NCBI RefSeq assembly: GCF_016772475.1
Contig: NZ_CP068595.1
Coordinates: forward strand, 3,534,001-3,598,000
DNA: 64,000 nucleotides
Direction of reading: 5' to 3'
DNA from: Paenibacillus sonchi
GTDB lineage: Bacteria > Bacillota > Bacilli > Paenibacillales > Paenibacillaceae
In this document: piece after piece, positions 1-9,208 of the stretch
Layout: each line of letters begins with the position of its first letter
Position numbering within the stretch: the stretch's first letter is position 1
The notes under the pieces: model-generated
What the model saw: the letters and a program-made list of their open reading frames with translations, nothing else
Database searches by the model: none
Told to the model about the DNA's origin: nothing
Translations under genes and position numbers: made by a program

Positions 1-783
1 TTCGCCAAGCTCAAGGCTAAGTTCGGCAAAAGCCTCAAGCTGGCTCTTGTACTGTTCTACCCGCTCCGCATTTCCGCCGCTGCGGCTGCCCTCTATTTTC
101 TTGAGTGCATTGCGGCCAAGCAAGCCCCCGTCGAGCGGACTCCAGGGAATGACCCCCAAGCCGAGGCTCCGGGACGCCGGCAGAACTTCCAGCTCCGGCA
201 GACGGCAGGTGAGGCTGTATTTATGCTGTTCGGAGACAAGCCCCAGGAATCCGCGGGCCTTGGCTTCCTGCTGGGCCACAGCGATATCCCAGCCGGCGAA
301 GTTGCTGGAGCCGGCATAGCCGATTTTCCCCTGGCTCACAGCGAGCTCAAAGGCGCTCCACAGCTCGTCCCAGGAGACGCTGCGGTCTACATGGTGCATT
401 TGGTACAGCTCGATGTGATCCGTCTGCAGACGCAACAGCGAGCCTTCCAGATGCCGCCGGATAATATAGGAGGAGAGACCGTGTTCATCATTGGGACCGT
501 CAAGCTTGTCGCTCATGGCCCCGTAGACCTTGGTGGCGAGCACAACCTTTTCCCGCCGTCCGCCGCCCTGCTTGAACCAGCGGCCGATAATCGTTTCCGT
601 GAGTCCGGAGTTTTCTCCCCAGCCGTACACATTCGCGGTATCAAAAAAGTTGATTCCGGCATCAAGCGCAGCGTCCATAATGCGGAAGGCTTCCTTTTCG
701 TCTGTAATCGGACCGAAATTCATCGTCCCCAGACAAAGACGGCTGACCTTCATACCGGATTTGCCAAGCTTTGCGTATTGCAC
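1..783 (-). CDS. Aldo/keto reductase, 3' end outside window
   Basis: NAD(P)H-dependent oxidoreductase of the aldo/keto reductase superfamily; substrate unknown. The 261 visible codons start at a GTG (783) with AGGAGA a few bases upstream and open with QYAKLGKSGMKVSRLCLGTM, a typical AKR first strand. The catalytic tetrad is visible: Asp in FFDTANVYG, Tyr in the same motif, Lys in VLATKV and His in YQMHH. The frame is still open at base 1 (last residues ELSLELGE), so the cofactor-binding C-terminus is missing. It is divergent from leuB. Family assignment is firm; the physiological substrate cannot be read from sequence. Confidence 0.9.
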   Translation of the reverse strand, partial: MQYAKLGKSGMKVSRLCLGTMNFGPITDEKEAFRIMDAALDAGINFFDTANVYGWGENSGLTETIIGRWFKQGGGRREKVVLATKVYGAMSDKLDGPNDEHGLSSYIIRRHLEGSLLRLQTDHIELYQMHHVDRSVSWDELWSAFELAVSQGKIGYAGSSNFAGWDIAVAQQEAKARGFLGLVSEQHKYSLTCRLPELEVLPASRSLGLGVIPWSPLDGGLLGRNALKKIEGSRSGGNAERVEQYKSQLEAFAELSLELGE

Positions 784-877
784 TCCACAACATCTCCTCT
801 TCATGTAATGGCCAAGCCGCTTTTCTATAAGTACAAATTAATTGTAATCTTCTTAAGTAACGAGAGCAAATTCAGTT

Positions 878-892
878 ATAGGCTTAACCTAT
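878..892. promoter_or_regulatory. Small inverted repeat between AKR and leuB
   Basis: ATAGG and CCTAT arms separated by five bases lie in the 214-bp divergent region. This could be an operator for the reductase. It is short and may be chance. Confidence 0.25.
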
Positions 893-997
893 CACTTTCA
901 TAGAATCTATATCTTTGTCCTTTGGCCGTGGTTATGATACAACAATATACAGAAGAACTATGTCTGCGAGCAGCAGATAATCAGAGGAGTGACGGTA

Positions 998-2080
998 ATG
1001 AGCGAGGTCAAAAAAATCGCCGTAATCGCCGGGGACGGTATCGGACCTGAAGTTGTGGCTGAAGCGTTGAAAGTATTGAAAAAAACGGAGGAACTGTTCG
1101 GTTATGCTTTTGAAACCGAGCAGGCGCTGTTTGGCGGTATTGCCATTGATGAACGGGGAACGCCGCTTCCGGAGGATACGCTGGAAATCTGCCGCAGCGC
1201 CGATGCTGTGCTGCTGGGTGCGGTCGGCGGGCCGAAATGGGACAACAACCCCAAGGAGCTGCGTCCGGAAACCGGGCTGCTGGGCATTCGCAAAGCGCTG
1301 GGACTGTTCTCGAACCTTCGCCCGGCCGTTGTTTTTGACTGTCTGAAGGATGCGTCGACGCTGAAGCCGGAAGTGCTGGAAGGCACAGATCTCATGGTGG
1401 TGCGCGAACTGACAGGCGGCATTTATTTCGGTGACAAGCTGCGCCGTCAAGGCGAATTCGGTGAAGAAGCCGTTGATACATGTGTGTATAATGTAACGGA
1501 AGTAGAGCGCATTGTGCGCCAAGCCTTTGAAATTGCCGGCAAACGCCGCAATAAGCTTGCGAGTGTCGACAAAGCGAATGTTCTGGAAACCTCCCGTCTC
1601 TGGCGTGAAGTTGTGAACAGAATTGCTCCGGAATATCCGCAGGTAGAGCTGGAGCATGTACTTGTAGACAACTGCGCTATGCAGCTGCTCCGCCGTCCGT
1701 CGAGCTTCGATGTTATTGTGACGGAGAATATGTTCGGAGATATCCTGAGTGATGAAGCTGCAATGCTGACGGGATCGATCGGCATGCTGGCTTCGGCATC
1801 GCTCGGCGAAGGCAGCTACGGCCTCTATGAGCCGGTCCACGGCTCTGCGCCTGATATTGCCGGACAGGGACTGGCTAATCCAATCGCCACCATTCTGTCG
1901 CTCGCTCTCATGTTCCGCTTGACCTTCGGTTATGAGGCGGCTGCGGCTGCTATAGAGGCTGCCGTGGCTGAGGTGCTGGATGCGGGACACCGCACAAGCG
2001 ATATCGCCGTAGATAAGAGCAAGGCCCTCAGCACCGCACAGATGGGCGATCTCATTGTGGCGGCTATCCGCAAAGCCTAA
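998..2080 (+). CDS. leuB: 3-isopropylmalate dehydrogenase
   Basis: Oxidises and decarboxylates 3-isopropylmalate to 2-oxoisocaproate in leucine synthesis, cytoplasmic, NAD-dependent. The 360-residue product has the family usual length. It shows the N-terminal [13 protein letters not shown], the substrate loop [12 protein letters not shown], the Lys/Asp region [15 protein letters not shown], the metal-binding [10 protein letters not shown] and the NAD-specific [15 protein letters not shown]. The ATG at 998 is preferred over an in-frame GTG nine bases upstream because AGAGGAG sits 8 bases before the ATG. No other leu genes are next to it, so leuB is either the last gene of a distant operon or stands alone. 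A short stem at the stop codon may end transcription. Confidence 0.96.
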   Translation: MSEVKKIAVIAGDGIGPEVVAEALKVLKKTEELFGYAFETEQALFGGIAIDERGTPLPEDTLEICRSADAVLLGAVGGPKWDNNPKELRPETGLLGIRKALGLFSNLRPAVVFDCLKDASTLKPEVLEGTDLMVVRELTGGIYFGDKLRRQGEFGEEAVDTCVYNVTEVERIVRQAFEIAGKRRNKLASVDKANVLETSRLWREVVNRIAPEYPQVELEHVLVDNCAMQLLRRPSSFDVIVTENMFGDILSDEAAMLTGSIGMLASASLGEGSYGLYEPVHGSAPDIAGQGLANPIATILSLALMFRLTFGYEAAAAAIEAAVAEVLDAGHRTSDIAVDKSKALSTAQMGDLIVAAIRKA

Positions 2081-2100
2081 GCTGGAACACAGCTTTTCTC
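2079..2100 (+). terminator. Possible weak terminator of leuB
   Basis: AAGCTG and CAGCTT form a 6-bp stem that includes the last base pair of the stop codon, followed by a T-rich stretch. The stem is short, so efficiency is doubtful. Confidence 0.35.
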
Positions 2101-2144
2101 CTTTTGACGCAGAAAAACAAAAAACTTCACAGAAAGTTGCTTAT

Positions 2145-2159
2145 TTATAATAATTATAA
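2145..2159. promoter_or_regulatory. PerR box, perfect palindrome
   Basis: TTATAATAATTATAA is identical to the Bacillus Per box consensus TTATAATNATTATAA. It sits 160 bp upstream of the peroxiredoxin start. A possible promoter, TTGACT at 2179-2184 and TACCAT at 2202-2207 with a 17-bp spacer, lies just downstream. Peroxide-relieved repression by PerR is inferred from the exact match and the gene it precedes. Confidence 0.8.
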
Positions 2160-2319
2160 AAAAGTAATGACTGTAATATTGACTTTGATTTTGTACGATG
2201 ATACCATTTGGTCTATAGCAAGCAAGATATAACCAACTCATCAATCAAGAAAAGCATATTGCACTGGAAGGATCTTCTGACAATTGTTTTTCTTACATAA
2301 TCAAAGGAGGATTTAAGCA

Positions 2320-2859
2320 ATGGCAGAACGTTTGGTAGGTAAACCAGCCCCAGATTTCACAATGGAAACCGTAACGGGCGACGGTAAGGATTTCGGTAAG
2401 GTAAGCTTGTCCGACTATCGCGGCAAATGGCTTGTATTCTTCTTTTATCCGCTTGACTTCACATTTGTATGTCCGACGGAAATCACAGCGCTTAGCGAGG
2501 CTGCAGCTGACTTCACAGCGCTTGATACCGAAATTCTCGGTGTGAGCATCGATTCGGTTCACAGCCACAAAGCATGGATTACCACACCTAAGGATTCGAA
2601 CGGTCTTGGACCGATCAACTTCCCGCTTGCTTCGGATATCACGAAGAAGGTTGCCAGTGATTATGGCGTCCTGATCGAAGAAGAAGGTGTGGCACTGCGC
2701 GGTCTGTTCATCATTGATCCTGACGGTGAGCTGAAATACCAGGTAGTCAACCACAACGATGTAGGCCGCAGCGTAGAAGAAACACTTCGTGTTCTGCAAG
2801 CTCTGCAATCAGGCGGACTCTGCGCGATGAACTGGAAACCGGGCGACAAAAATCTGTAA
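2320..2859 (+). CDS. 2-Cys peroxiredoxin, AhpC/Prx family
   Basis: Thiol peroxidase reducing hydrogen peroxide and organic peroxides in the cytoplasm. The 179 residues carry the peroxidatic cysteine C51 in DFTFVCPTEI and the resolving cysteine C168 in GGLCAMNWKPG near the C-terminus, so it is a typical dimeric 2-Cys enzyme. The start has AAAGGAGG eight bases upstream. No ahpF is adjacent; the electrons must come from a thioredoxin system or an AhpF encoded elsewhere. An exact PerR box upstream and a terminator directly downstream make it a monocistronic peroxide-stress gene. It could be named ahpC, but single-gene Prx of this type are not always the AhpF partner. Confidence 0.95.
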   Translation: MAERLVGKPAPDFTMETVTGDGKDFGKVSLSDYRGKWLVFFFYPLDFTFVCPTEITALSEAAADFTALDTEILGVSIDSVHSHKAWITTPKDSNGLGPINFPLASDITKKVASDYGVLIEEEGVALRGLFIIDPDGELKYQVVNHNDVGRSVEETLRVLQALQSGGLCAMNWKPGDKNL

Positions 2860-2901
2860 GTCCGGGCTGGCATAAACAGCGATCTTTGATATACTAAGAA
2901 G

Positions 2902-2940
2902 ACCTCCTTGCGGGAGAAATTCCCGGCGAGGGGGTTTTTT
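2902..2940 (+). terminator. Rho-independent terminator of the peroxiredoxin gene
   Basis: CCTCCTTGCGGGA pairs imperfectly with TCCCGGCGAGGGG across a short loop, followed by six T. Confidence 0.75.
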
Positions 2941-3084
2941 GCACCAAACAGTCTTAACGTAAGGGAATTTCGTCTGAAAATGGGCTTAAAGGTTAATTTA
3001 TAGCTTCAAGCAGTGGAATTTCCGCTTTCATTTTGTAATACAATATACGAAATCAATGTAAAATGCCAAGGAGGGTGAACAAAA

Positions 3085-3492
3085 ATGAGCTTTTGCTGTG
3101 GAGCGAGTATGGTTGGAACGAAGGGAACCCTAAAGCATTATCGCACGCAAGTCCATAATGTTCCCCTGCTTTTTTGCCCGGTCTGCCATCGGGTGGAGGT
3201 ACATTATAAAGTCGAAAACGAATATGAAATTCTGGCGGAATATGCCCATGGCGATGGTGTGACCGATGTTGATTTCCAGGACTATGTAATGGAGGATGAA
3301 GAAGCGATCTTCGAGAACGTCATCAACGTAGAGAGTGAAGATCCGCTGAGTATCGTCCGCAGCCAGATTGACATGGCCCTTGATCTATTGGCTGTTGCCA
3401 AGCAGATTGAAGATACCAAGTGGGAACGCGAGCTTAAGAAACGTCTCGCTGTAATGAGCCAGCGGCGGCACCGCCTGCAGCAAAAAGCCTAA
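3085..3492 (+). CDS. Conserved-looking hypothetical protein with Cys motifs
   Basis: A 135-residue acidic cytoplasmic protein I cannot name. It has a strong ribosome binding site (AAGGAGGGTG) and its own terminator, so it is very likely expressed. The N-terminus carries two cysteines in SFCCG, and a CPVCH motif near residue 32 could bind a metal in the manner of a zinc ribbon. The middle is rich in Asp and Glu; the C-terminal third (from about residue 90) is a charged helix. No enzyme motif is visible. It lies alone between the peroxiredoxin and the sensor kinase. Confidence 0.8.
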   Translation: MSFCCGASMVGTKGTLKHYRTQVHNVPLLFCPVCHRVEVHYKVENEYEILAEYAHGDGVTDVDFQDYVMEDEEAIFENVINVESEDPLSIVRSQIDMALDLLAVAKQIEDTKWERELKKRLAVMSQRRHRLQQKA

Positions 3493-3543
3493 AAACATCG
3501 AAATCACAGCCTGTCTATGTATCGGCCTTATATAGTGACTCTA

Positions 3544-3573
3544 GAGTCTCCGCCTGTGGCGGAGGCTCTTTTT
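3544..3573 (+). terminator. Strong Rho-independent terminator
   Basis: GAGTCTCCGCC and GGCGGAGGCTC form an 11-bp stem with a three-base loop and are followed by five T. Confidence 0.9.
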
Positions 3574-3846
3574 GCAGCCAGGAAGCTGCAGTACGCAAGG
3601 GGAACCGGTTTCCTTATGCGAATTAGTGTGTCTTTAGAATCATTTTAAGAATATTTTTGTAATTCGACAGTTTCTCTGATTGCGTTGTCTGCTTCTCTTG
3701 GATATGATTGGAATATAGTTGAAACGGTTGGATAATATAATACGATTTCCGAATGTTCTGGCGGCTTCGTCATATACTTAAATACATAGTAAATTGATGT
3801 CGCTTAAGCTCTTCGTCAAATGCAGTAAAAGGGGGAACTTCGTATC
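3574..3846. other. Leader region of the sensor kinase
   Basis: No gene is visible. A TATAAT at 3736-3741 is a possible -10 element, but I see no convincing -35 at the right distance. Confidence 0.3.
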
Positions 3847-4950
3847 GTGATAAGCCAATATCAGGAAAGCTTGCTTTTGCCGGCAAGAACGTTTCAATCT
3901 GGACCGATGAACACTACATATGAGGATGTACTAGAGCACATTGACAGCGGAATTTTACTTTTTGATGAAGAGGGTGTGCTGACGTTTGTGAATAAGCAGA
4001 TGTACGGCATTCTTGGATTGAACAGGCATTCTCTTTTGGGCTGCACTTTGATTCACTTGCTGTCGAATATCCAAATGAACCGTTTCAAGAAGAGACAGGT
4101 GCTGCACGGATATCGTGAAATGATGAAGAAAGGTAAGCCAAGCTATGAATTTGTAGATGAATACGGCCGGTATTGGAAAGTGTCTCTGCACTGCGGCGAG
4201 CACATGAAAGGCTGCTATCTGTTCACGTTCAAGGAAATCTCCGATTACAAGCTGATTGAACAAACGGCTTACCAGAACGACAGTCTCGCTATGCTTGGCA
4301 AATTATCAGCATCAATTGCTCATGAGATCCGAAATCCGCTGACTGCGATTCGCGGGTTCATTCAATTGCTGCATCCCCATCTTCATCAGCTGGGCAAAGA
4401 GGAGTATGCCAAGATCATATTAGCGGAGATCGATCGTGCGAACGATATTATTCATGAATTTCTGACCTCCTCCAAACCTTCAGTGCCGCAGGTGGCAATG
4501 ATTCCAGTATCGGCGCTGCTAAAGGAAGTAGTGCTGCTGACAGAAAGCGAAGCCTTGATGAAAGGCTGTGAGATCAATTTTTATCCGCTTCAGGAGGAAA
4601 TGATCATCTCAGGCGACATCAAGCAGATGAAGCAGGTCGTGCTCAATATGATAAGGAACGCAATGGAAGCGATTACCGAAAAGATTGATGATTCTATGGG
4701 CAGGATCGAGCTGGGGGCGTCCAGAGAAGGTGCCGAGGTTCGCATCTTTATTTCCGACAATGGCAAAGGGATGGATATCTGCACTCTTGACAGGTTGTTT
4801 AGTCCTTTTTTCACCACGAAGGAAAATGGGACGGGACTCGGACTGTCCGTCAGCGACCGGATTATTAAAAACCATGGGGGATGCATTTCGGTCAGCAGCC
4901 GGGTCAACGAGGGGACAAGATTTGTCATTTCGCTGCCGCTGATCCAATAG
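3847..4950 (+). CDS. PAS-domain sensor histidine kinase, sporulation-kinase type
   Basis: A 367-residue soluble kinase with no membrane segments. A PAS domain spans about residues 24-140, followed by a HisKA dimerisation helix with the phosphoacceptor H159 in SIAHEIRNPLTAIRG and a HATPase domain with the N box (LNMIRNAMEAI), G1 (DNGKGM), F box and G2 (GTGLGLS). The architecture is that of the soluble or single-PAS Kin proteins that feed the Spo0F/Spo0A phosphorelay in bacilli. No response regulator is adjacent, which also fits an orphan phosphorelay kinase. The GTG start has GGGGGAA about nine bases upstream. Assignment to sporulation is inference. Confidence 0.9.
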   Translation: MISQYQESLLLPARTFQSGPMNTTYEDVLEHIDSGILLFDEEGVLTFVNKQMYGILGLNRHSLLGCTLIHLLSNIQMNRFKKRQVLHGYREMMKKGKPSYEFVDEYGRYWKVSLHCGEHMKGCYLFTFKEISDYKLIEQTAYQNDSLAMLGKLSASIAHEIRNPLTAIRGFIQLLHPHLHQLGKEEYAKIILAEIDRANDIIHEFLTSSKPSVPQVAMIPVSALLKEVVLLTESEALMKGCEINFYPLQEEMIISGDIKQMKQVVLNMIRNAMEAITEKIDDSMGRIELGASREGAEVRIFISDNGKGMDICTLDRLFSPFFTTKENGTGLGLSVSDRIIKNHGGCISVSSRVNEGTRFVISLPLIQ

Positions 4951-5060
4951 TTGCTATAATATAGTTTATGGGAGGCTGATCCCTGTACAGCACGGCTGTG
5001 CGGGAGATCAGCCTATCTGTGTTCTTACGAAGCAATCATCATCCGAATCGCGGGACAGGA

Positions 5061-6605
5061 GTGATTATTATCGATATTGAATGGAGCAGCGGCATACGGG
5101 CAATGACACTGCAGGGTGATGCACTTTGTCTGATGATAACTGAGAATGAAATGGAAAGCGGTGAGGCTGGTGAATGGGCGGAGCAAATTAGCCGAGTCTC
5201 ACAAGCCGGACTGTTTGGTGCCAAGCTGAATCAGATTTATGTCCTTCCGCTGGAAGGGCGGCTTGGGCTTCCTGTTCTCATTCTGGCAGGCTGCGGGAGT
5301 GGGCTGGCGGGAACGGATGAGCTCCGTCTTATTGCGGCTCAGGCGGCCCGTGCGGCTCACAGGCTAAACGTTGTCAGACTCATCATCCAGGTTCCGGACA
5401 ATCTGAGCAAGCTGACTGCGGCAAGGCCCCAAGAGGCCGGGCAAGCACTGACGGAAGGGCTCATTCTGGGAGCTTACCGCCGGACGCACTACAAGCGGGA
5501 ACAGCCGGTTTATGCAGGCCTTGAGTCTGTTGTATTCCTTCTGGACCGGAAAGCAGAGGCCGCAGAATCTCTGGAATGGTCCCAAGGGATTAAGCAGGGC
5601 CAGGTTTTTGGTGAAGCGACCAACCTGGCACGCAATCTTACCAATCTTCCTGGCAATCTGTTGACGCCATCAGCGCTTGCCATGGCGGCGATTGAAATTG
5701 CCGAGCGGCATGGATTCCCTGCCGAAGTTCTGGATGAACAGGAAATCGCACAAAAGGGCATGGGCGGGCTACTGGCAGTCGGCAAAGGGAGTGTGCATCC
5801 ACCACGAATGATTGTTATCCGTTATCAGGGCACCAGCCGATGGGAGAATGTTACTGCAATCGTAGGCAAGGGCATTACCTTTGATACCGGCGGCATTTCC
5901 CTCAAGCGGGCGCCGGGCATGGAGGATATGATCAGCGATATGGGCGGTGCGGCGGCTGTGCTTGGCGTTATGGAGTCGCTGGGGACACTGCGTCCGCGGA
6001 TTAACGTGGTAATGCTTATTCCTTCTGCAGAAAATATGCCTGCAGCCAATGCCTTCAAACCGGGGGACATCGTGACTACCCTGAGCGGCCGGACCATCGA
6101 AATCCTGAATACCGATGCTGAAGGCCGGGTTGTGCTGGCAGATGCGCTCACCTATTCCCTGGAGTGGGGCGCGGACCGGATTATCGATGTAGCGACGCTG
6201 ACAGGGGCTGTGCTCTCGGTTCTCGGTGATACCGCAACGGGGGCTGTAACCAATAATGAGGTGATGATGGAGGCGCTTCAGACAGCCTCTATCCGCGCCG
6301 GAGAGAAAATTTGGCGGCTGCCGGTGTTTCCCGAGTTTCGTGAGATGCTAAGCAGCGAGGTGGCAGATATCCGCAATGCAGCCGGAAGATACGGCGGAGC
6401 CAGCACAGCTGGTTTGTTCATCGGTGAGTTTGCGGAGGGGCGGCCCTGGGTTCATCTGGACATTGCCGGAACGGCATTTCTGTCCAAGGAACGCGGAGTG
6501 AATCCCAAGGGGGCAACCGGTGTAATGGTGCGCACGCTGCTGCAATATTTACTGCACTTGAATGCTGACGATGAGGCCAGGGCTGCGGATACACCCCAAA
6601 GCTGA
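5061..6605 (+). CDS. Leucyl aminopeptidase, peptidase family M17
   Basis: Zinc/manganese-dependent cytosolic aminopeptidase removing N-terminal residues from peptides. The C-terminal catalytic domain has the family signatures VGKGITFDTGGISLK (metal-binding Lys and Asp, catalytic Lys) and NTDAEGRVVLADAL (metal ligands Asp and Glu); the N-terminal third is the variable domain. The frame is open from 4998. I place the start at GTG 5061 because the family-like sequence IEWSSGIRA begins there, but the ribosome binding site is weak and rare starts at 5067-5070 just after AGGAG cannot be excluded. The length is about 514 residues, usual for M17. An imperfect hairpin follows. Confidence 0.9.
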   Translation: MIIIDIEWSSGIRAMTLQGDALCLMITENEMESGEAGEWAEQISRVSQAGLFGAKLNQIYVLPLEGRLGLPVLILAGCGSGLAGTDELRLIAAQAARAAHRLNVVRLIIQVPDNLSKLTAARPQEAGQALTEGLILGAYRRTHYKREQPVYAGLESVVFLLDRKAEAAESLEWSQGIKQGQVFGEATNLARNLTNLPGNLLTPSALAMAAIEIAERHGFPAEVLDEQEIAQKGMGGLLAVGKGSVHPPRMIVIRYQGTSRWENVTAIVGKGITFDTGGISLKRAPGMEDMISDMGGAAAVLGVMESLGTLRPRINVVMLIPSAENMPAANAFKPGDIVTTLSGRTIEILNTDAEGRVVLADALTYSLEWGADRIIDVATLTGAVLSVLGDTATGAVTNNEVMMEALQTASIRAGEKIWRLPVFPEFREMLSSEVADIRNAAGRYGGASTAGLFIGEFAEGRPWVHLDIAGTAFLSKERGVNPKGATGVMVRTLLQYLLHLNADDEARAADTPQS

Positions 6606-6630
6606 AGACGACTTCAAAAGGAGAACAGCA

Positions 6631-6666
6631 AAACGGTACCTTCCTTAGGAAAAGGAGGTACCGTTT
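6631..6666. terminator. Hairpin between convergent genes
   Basis: AAACGGTACC... pairs with ...GGTACCGTTT over about 15 bp with one bulged base. T tracts flank it on both strands but are short. It probably ends both the aminopeptidase and the small gene on the other strand. Confidence 0.6.
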
Positions 6667-6718
6667 GTGCTTCATATAATGACGTATAAGCACGGCCCAC
6701 ACCGTTCATCGGCTCCGG

Positions 6719-6856
6719 CTAGCTGTTTCTTTTGGCTCTGAATTGGGAAGTAATGGACTGAATGCCGTTCATGACCTTGTTACGCGCATCCTTGTTTCTG
6801 AGTAGATAGGCTGCTCCAAGCGCTGCCGTAGTAAATAAAGTCTTTTTGGTATTCAT
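6719..6856 (-). CDS. Small basic hypothetical protein, 45 aa
   Basis: The ORF encodes 45 residues beginning MNTKKTLFTTAALGAAYLLR and ending in a basic tail. It is preceded by a near-perfect ribosome binding site (AAGGAGGG, six bases before ATG), which makes translation likely. The N-terminal half looks like one short hydrophobic segment (residues about 6-19) behind two lysines; the rest is rich in Arg, Lys and Asn. Function unknown. It lies between two convergent/tandem units and has its own flanking hairpin. Confidence 0.7.
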   Translation of the reverse strand: MNTKKTLFTTAALGAAYLLRNKDARNKVMNGIQSITSQFRAKRNS

Positions 6857-6953
6857 GTGTTTTCCCTCCTTGGGTTGGTCTGGTTGTAGTTGCATATAAC
6901 TAACATACCCCCATCCCAGGGATCTTAAACGAGTGGCTCAGTATGATTGGGTT

Positions 6954-7148
6954 TCAGGCCTTGGCTGAATGCTTGGGATCTACCGGTCCTCCGCTGCAGG
7001 AGAATGGAGAAGTTGCGGAGGCGGCAGCGCAGGTCTTGGCTTTATCACACCCGGCGCAAGCCCCTTCTTTTCCCTTTTGCACGTGACGGTAAATCATCCA
7101 GCCGGAGTAGCCAAATACAAGCGCTATAATCAATATATTTATTATCAT
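6954..7148 (-). CDS. FeoB-associated Cys-rich membrane protein
   Basis: A 64-residue protein that begins with a hydrophobic helix (INILIIALVFGYSGWMIY) and continues with a basic cytoplasmic stretch and a Cys-rich tail (CAGCDKAKTC plus one later Cys). This matches the small FeoB-associated family found next to ferrous iron transporters in Firmicutes, thought to act like FeoC. It starts 47 bases after the feoB stop with GGGGGA before the ATG, so it is the third gene of the feo operon. A longer frame reaching into feoB exists but has no ribosome binding site. The role in iron transfer is inferred from family and position. Confidence 0.85.
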   Translation of the reverse strand: MIINILIIALVFGYSGWMIYRHVQKGKEGACAGCDKAKTCAAASATSPFSCSGGPVDPKHSAKA

Positions 7149-7195
7149 TGCAGTTCCCCCGCTTTCGCTCAAGTAACTTTTGGTTATATCATATC

Positions 7196-9208
7196 CTACG
7201 ACAAGCCCAACAAGCTTCCACCTTGAAAAATGACCAATGAAACCAAATACGCCAGCACCAGCGAATATCCCATGGAGAAAAAGGTCCATTTCCACGAAGC
7301 AGTCTCTTTCCTGATAACCCCTACAGTAGCCAGGCAAGGAATATAGAGCAGGATAAAGGCCATGAAGCTGACCGAGCTGAGCGGGGTGAAGACCTGCGAG
7401 ATTTGGCCTTCGAGTCCGGCCGCATCCGGCGCATGATAGATAATATTCATGGTAGATACAACAACCTCTTTGGCCAGAAAACCGGGAACCAGCGTAGAGC
7501 CAGCCTGCCAGGTGCCAAAACCAAGCGGATGCAGCAGGGGCGCAATCAACCCGCCGAATTTAGCGAGGAAGCTGTGGTCCATTTCCACATTTAATCCTGA
7601 AGGGCCAGCGTAAGACATCAGCCAGATAATCACAGAACCGGCAAGAATGATCGTTCCCGCCTTGCGCAGAAACCCTTTGCCTTTTTCCCAGGTGCTGCGG
7701 CCAAGCGTCTTCAGCTGGGGCATCCGGTAGGGCGGAAGCTCAATGATAAAGACCGAGGATTCATTCTTGAACAGATGTTTGGAGAACAATTTGCACAAAA
7801 TGAGTGCAAACACAACGCCCAGCACATACATGGCCAGAACTGCTGTAGCCTGCTGAGCCGGGAAAAATACAGCTGCAAACAGCAGATACACCGGAAGCCG
7901 TGCGGAGCAGGACATAAGCGGCATCAGGAGTGTAGTCAGCATGCGGTCTTTAGGCTGCTCAATACTGCGTGCGGCCATAATTGCCGGAACGTTGCAGCCG
8001 AAGCCGATGATAAAAGGAATGAAGGCTTTACCGTTGAGCCCCATGCGCTCCATTGTGCTGTCCATCAGCAGGCAGACACGCGCCATATAACCGGAGTCCT
8101 CAAGGAATGAGATCATCAGGAACAGGATGAAGATCTGCGGAACGAAGACGATAACCCCGCCAACACCGCCAATAATTCCGTCCACGATAAGCGCGTGTGT
8201 GAATTCCGATGCCCCTACTGTGTGAAGCAGTGAACTCGCTCCAGTGCTGATGGGGCCTGATATCAAGCCGTCTACAAGATCCGATAATGGCCCGCCGACC
8301 CAGTCAAAGGTTGTCTTAAACATTGCGTACATAAAGAAAATGAACAGCGGCAGCCCAAGAAAACGGTGCGTCAGAATGGAATCAAGTCTTTCAGTCAGAT
8401 TATGCGGCTTAAGAAGTGTGGTATCCATCGCGGCTGCGCAGAGGGAGCGGATGTAGTCCATACGGACAGACCGGATCCATTGAGGCAGCGTCAGCGCCTG
8501 CTTGCTGCTCTGCAATGCGTTCTGGCATCCGTCGCAGATAACCATGAGGCGGGAGATATCCATACGTTTCTTCAGCAGTTCCAGAACAACCGGATTCTGC
8601 TCCATCAACTGTAAGGCAACCCAGCGCAGGTTGGGCAGTCCGGGAATGGACTTCAATTCCGTTACGATGGAAGCGATGGCTTCCTCGGTCAGTTCGCCAT
8701 AATCCAGTCTGAAGGTTACCTGCGGGATCGTTGAAGCTTTCTCCAGGACACTGAGTACTTGTCCGCTGCCTTTGCCGGTTCTGGCAATCAGCGGGAGCAC
8801 AGTAATGCCAAGACGTGACTGCAGTACCTCATGATTAACTGCAATGCCGCGCGCCTTGGCCACGTCGATCATGTTCAACCCCAGGACAGTGGGTTTGCCA
8901 TACTCAAGCAATTGAAGGGTGAGCAGCAAATTGCGTTCCAGCTGGGAGGCATCAACGATATTAATGAGGGCTTCCGGGGATTCCTCGATCAGATATTGCG
9001 TGGCGACACCCTCATCACGGGAGAGGGGATGCAGCGAATATATACCAGGGAGATCGATCAGCTTGCCTGCGCCGTTCTTCAGGCTGCCGATTTTTTTCTC
9101 AACCGTTACGCCTGCCCAGTTGCCCACATATTCATAGGAAGAAGTCAGTGTATTAAAAAGCGAGGTTTTCCCAGTATTAGGATTACCTACGAGAGCAATT
9201 GAACTCAT
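7196..9208 (-). CDS. feoB: Ferrous iron transport protein B
   Basis: GTP-hydrolysing membrane permease for Fe(II) uptake. The N-terminal G domain has G1 (GNPNTGKTS), the G2 Thr region, G3 (DLPGIYS) and G4 (NMID). From about residue 280 on there are two Gate-type membrane segments and a nucleoside-recognition-like region, with the conserved CNVPAIMAAR and CSARLPVY cysteines in the pore. At 670 residues it has full length for the family. The start overlaps the feoA stop by four bases (ATGA), so translation is coupled. A Fur-like palindrome precedes the operon, pointing to iron repression. Confidence 0.97.
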   Translation of the reverse strand: MSSIALVGNPNTGKTSLFNTLTSSYEYVGNWAGVTVEKKIGSLKNGAGKLIDLPGIYSLHPLSRDEGVATQYLIEESPEALINIVDASQLERNLLLTLQLLEYGKPTVLGLNMIDVAKARGIAVNHEVLQSRLGITVLPLIARTGKGSGQVLSVLEKASTIPQVTFRLDYGELTEEAIASIVTELKSIPGLPNLRWVALQLMEQNPVVLELLKKRMDISRLMVICDGCQNALQSSKQALTLPQWIRSVRMDYIRSLCAAAMDTTLLKPHNLTERLDSILTHRFLGLPLFIFFMYAMFKTTFDWVGGPLSDLVDGLISGPISTGASSLLHTVGASEFTHALIVDGIIGGVGGVIVFVPQIFILFLMISFLEDSGYMARVCLLMDSTMERMGLNGKAFIPFIIGFGCNVPAIMAARSIEQPKDRMLTTLLMPLMSCSARLPVYLLFAAVFFPAQQATAVLAMYVLGVVFALILCKLFSKHLFKNESSVFIIELPPYRMPQLKTLGRSTWEKGKGFLRKAGTIILAGSVIIWLMSYAGPSGLNVEMDHSFLAKFGGLIAPLLHPLGFGTWQAGSTLVPGFLAKEVVVSTMNIIYHAPDAAGLEGQISQVFTPLSSVSFMAFILLYIPCLATVGVIRKETASWKWTFFSMGYSLVLAYLVSLVIFQGGSLLGLS

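Noticed and set aside
932..1990. 352-codon open frame opposite leuB
   Set aside because: It is an antisense shadow of a well-supported gene, has no ribosome binding site and an unlikely protein sequence.
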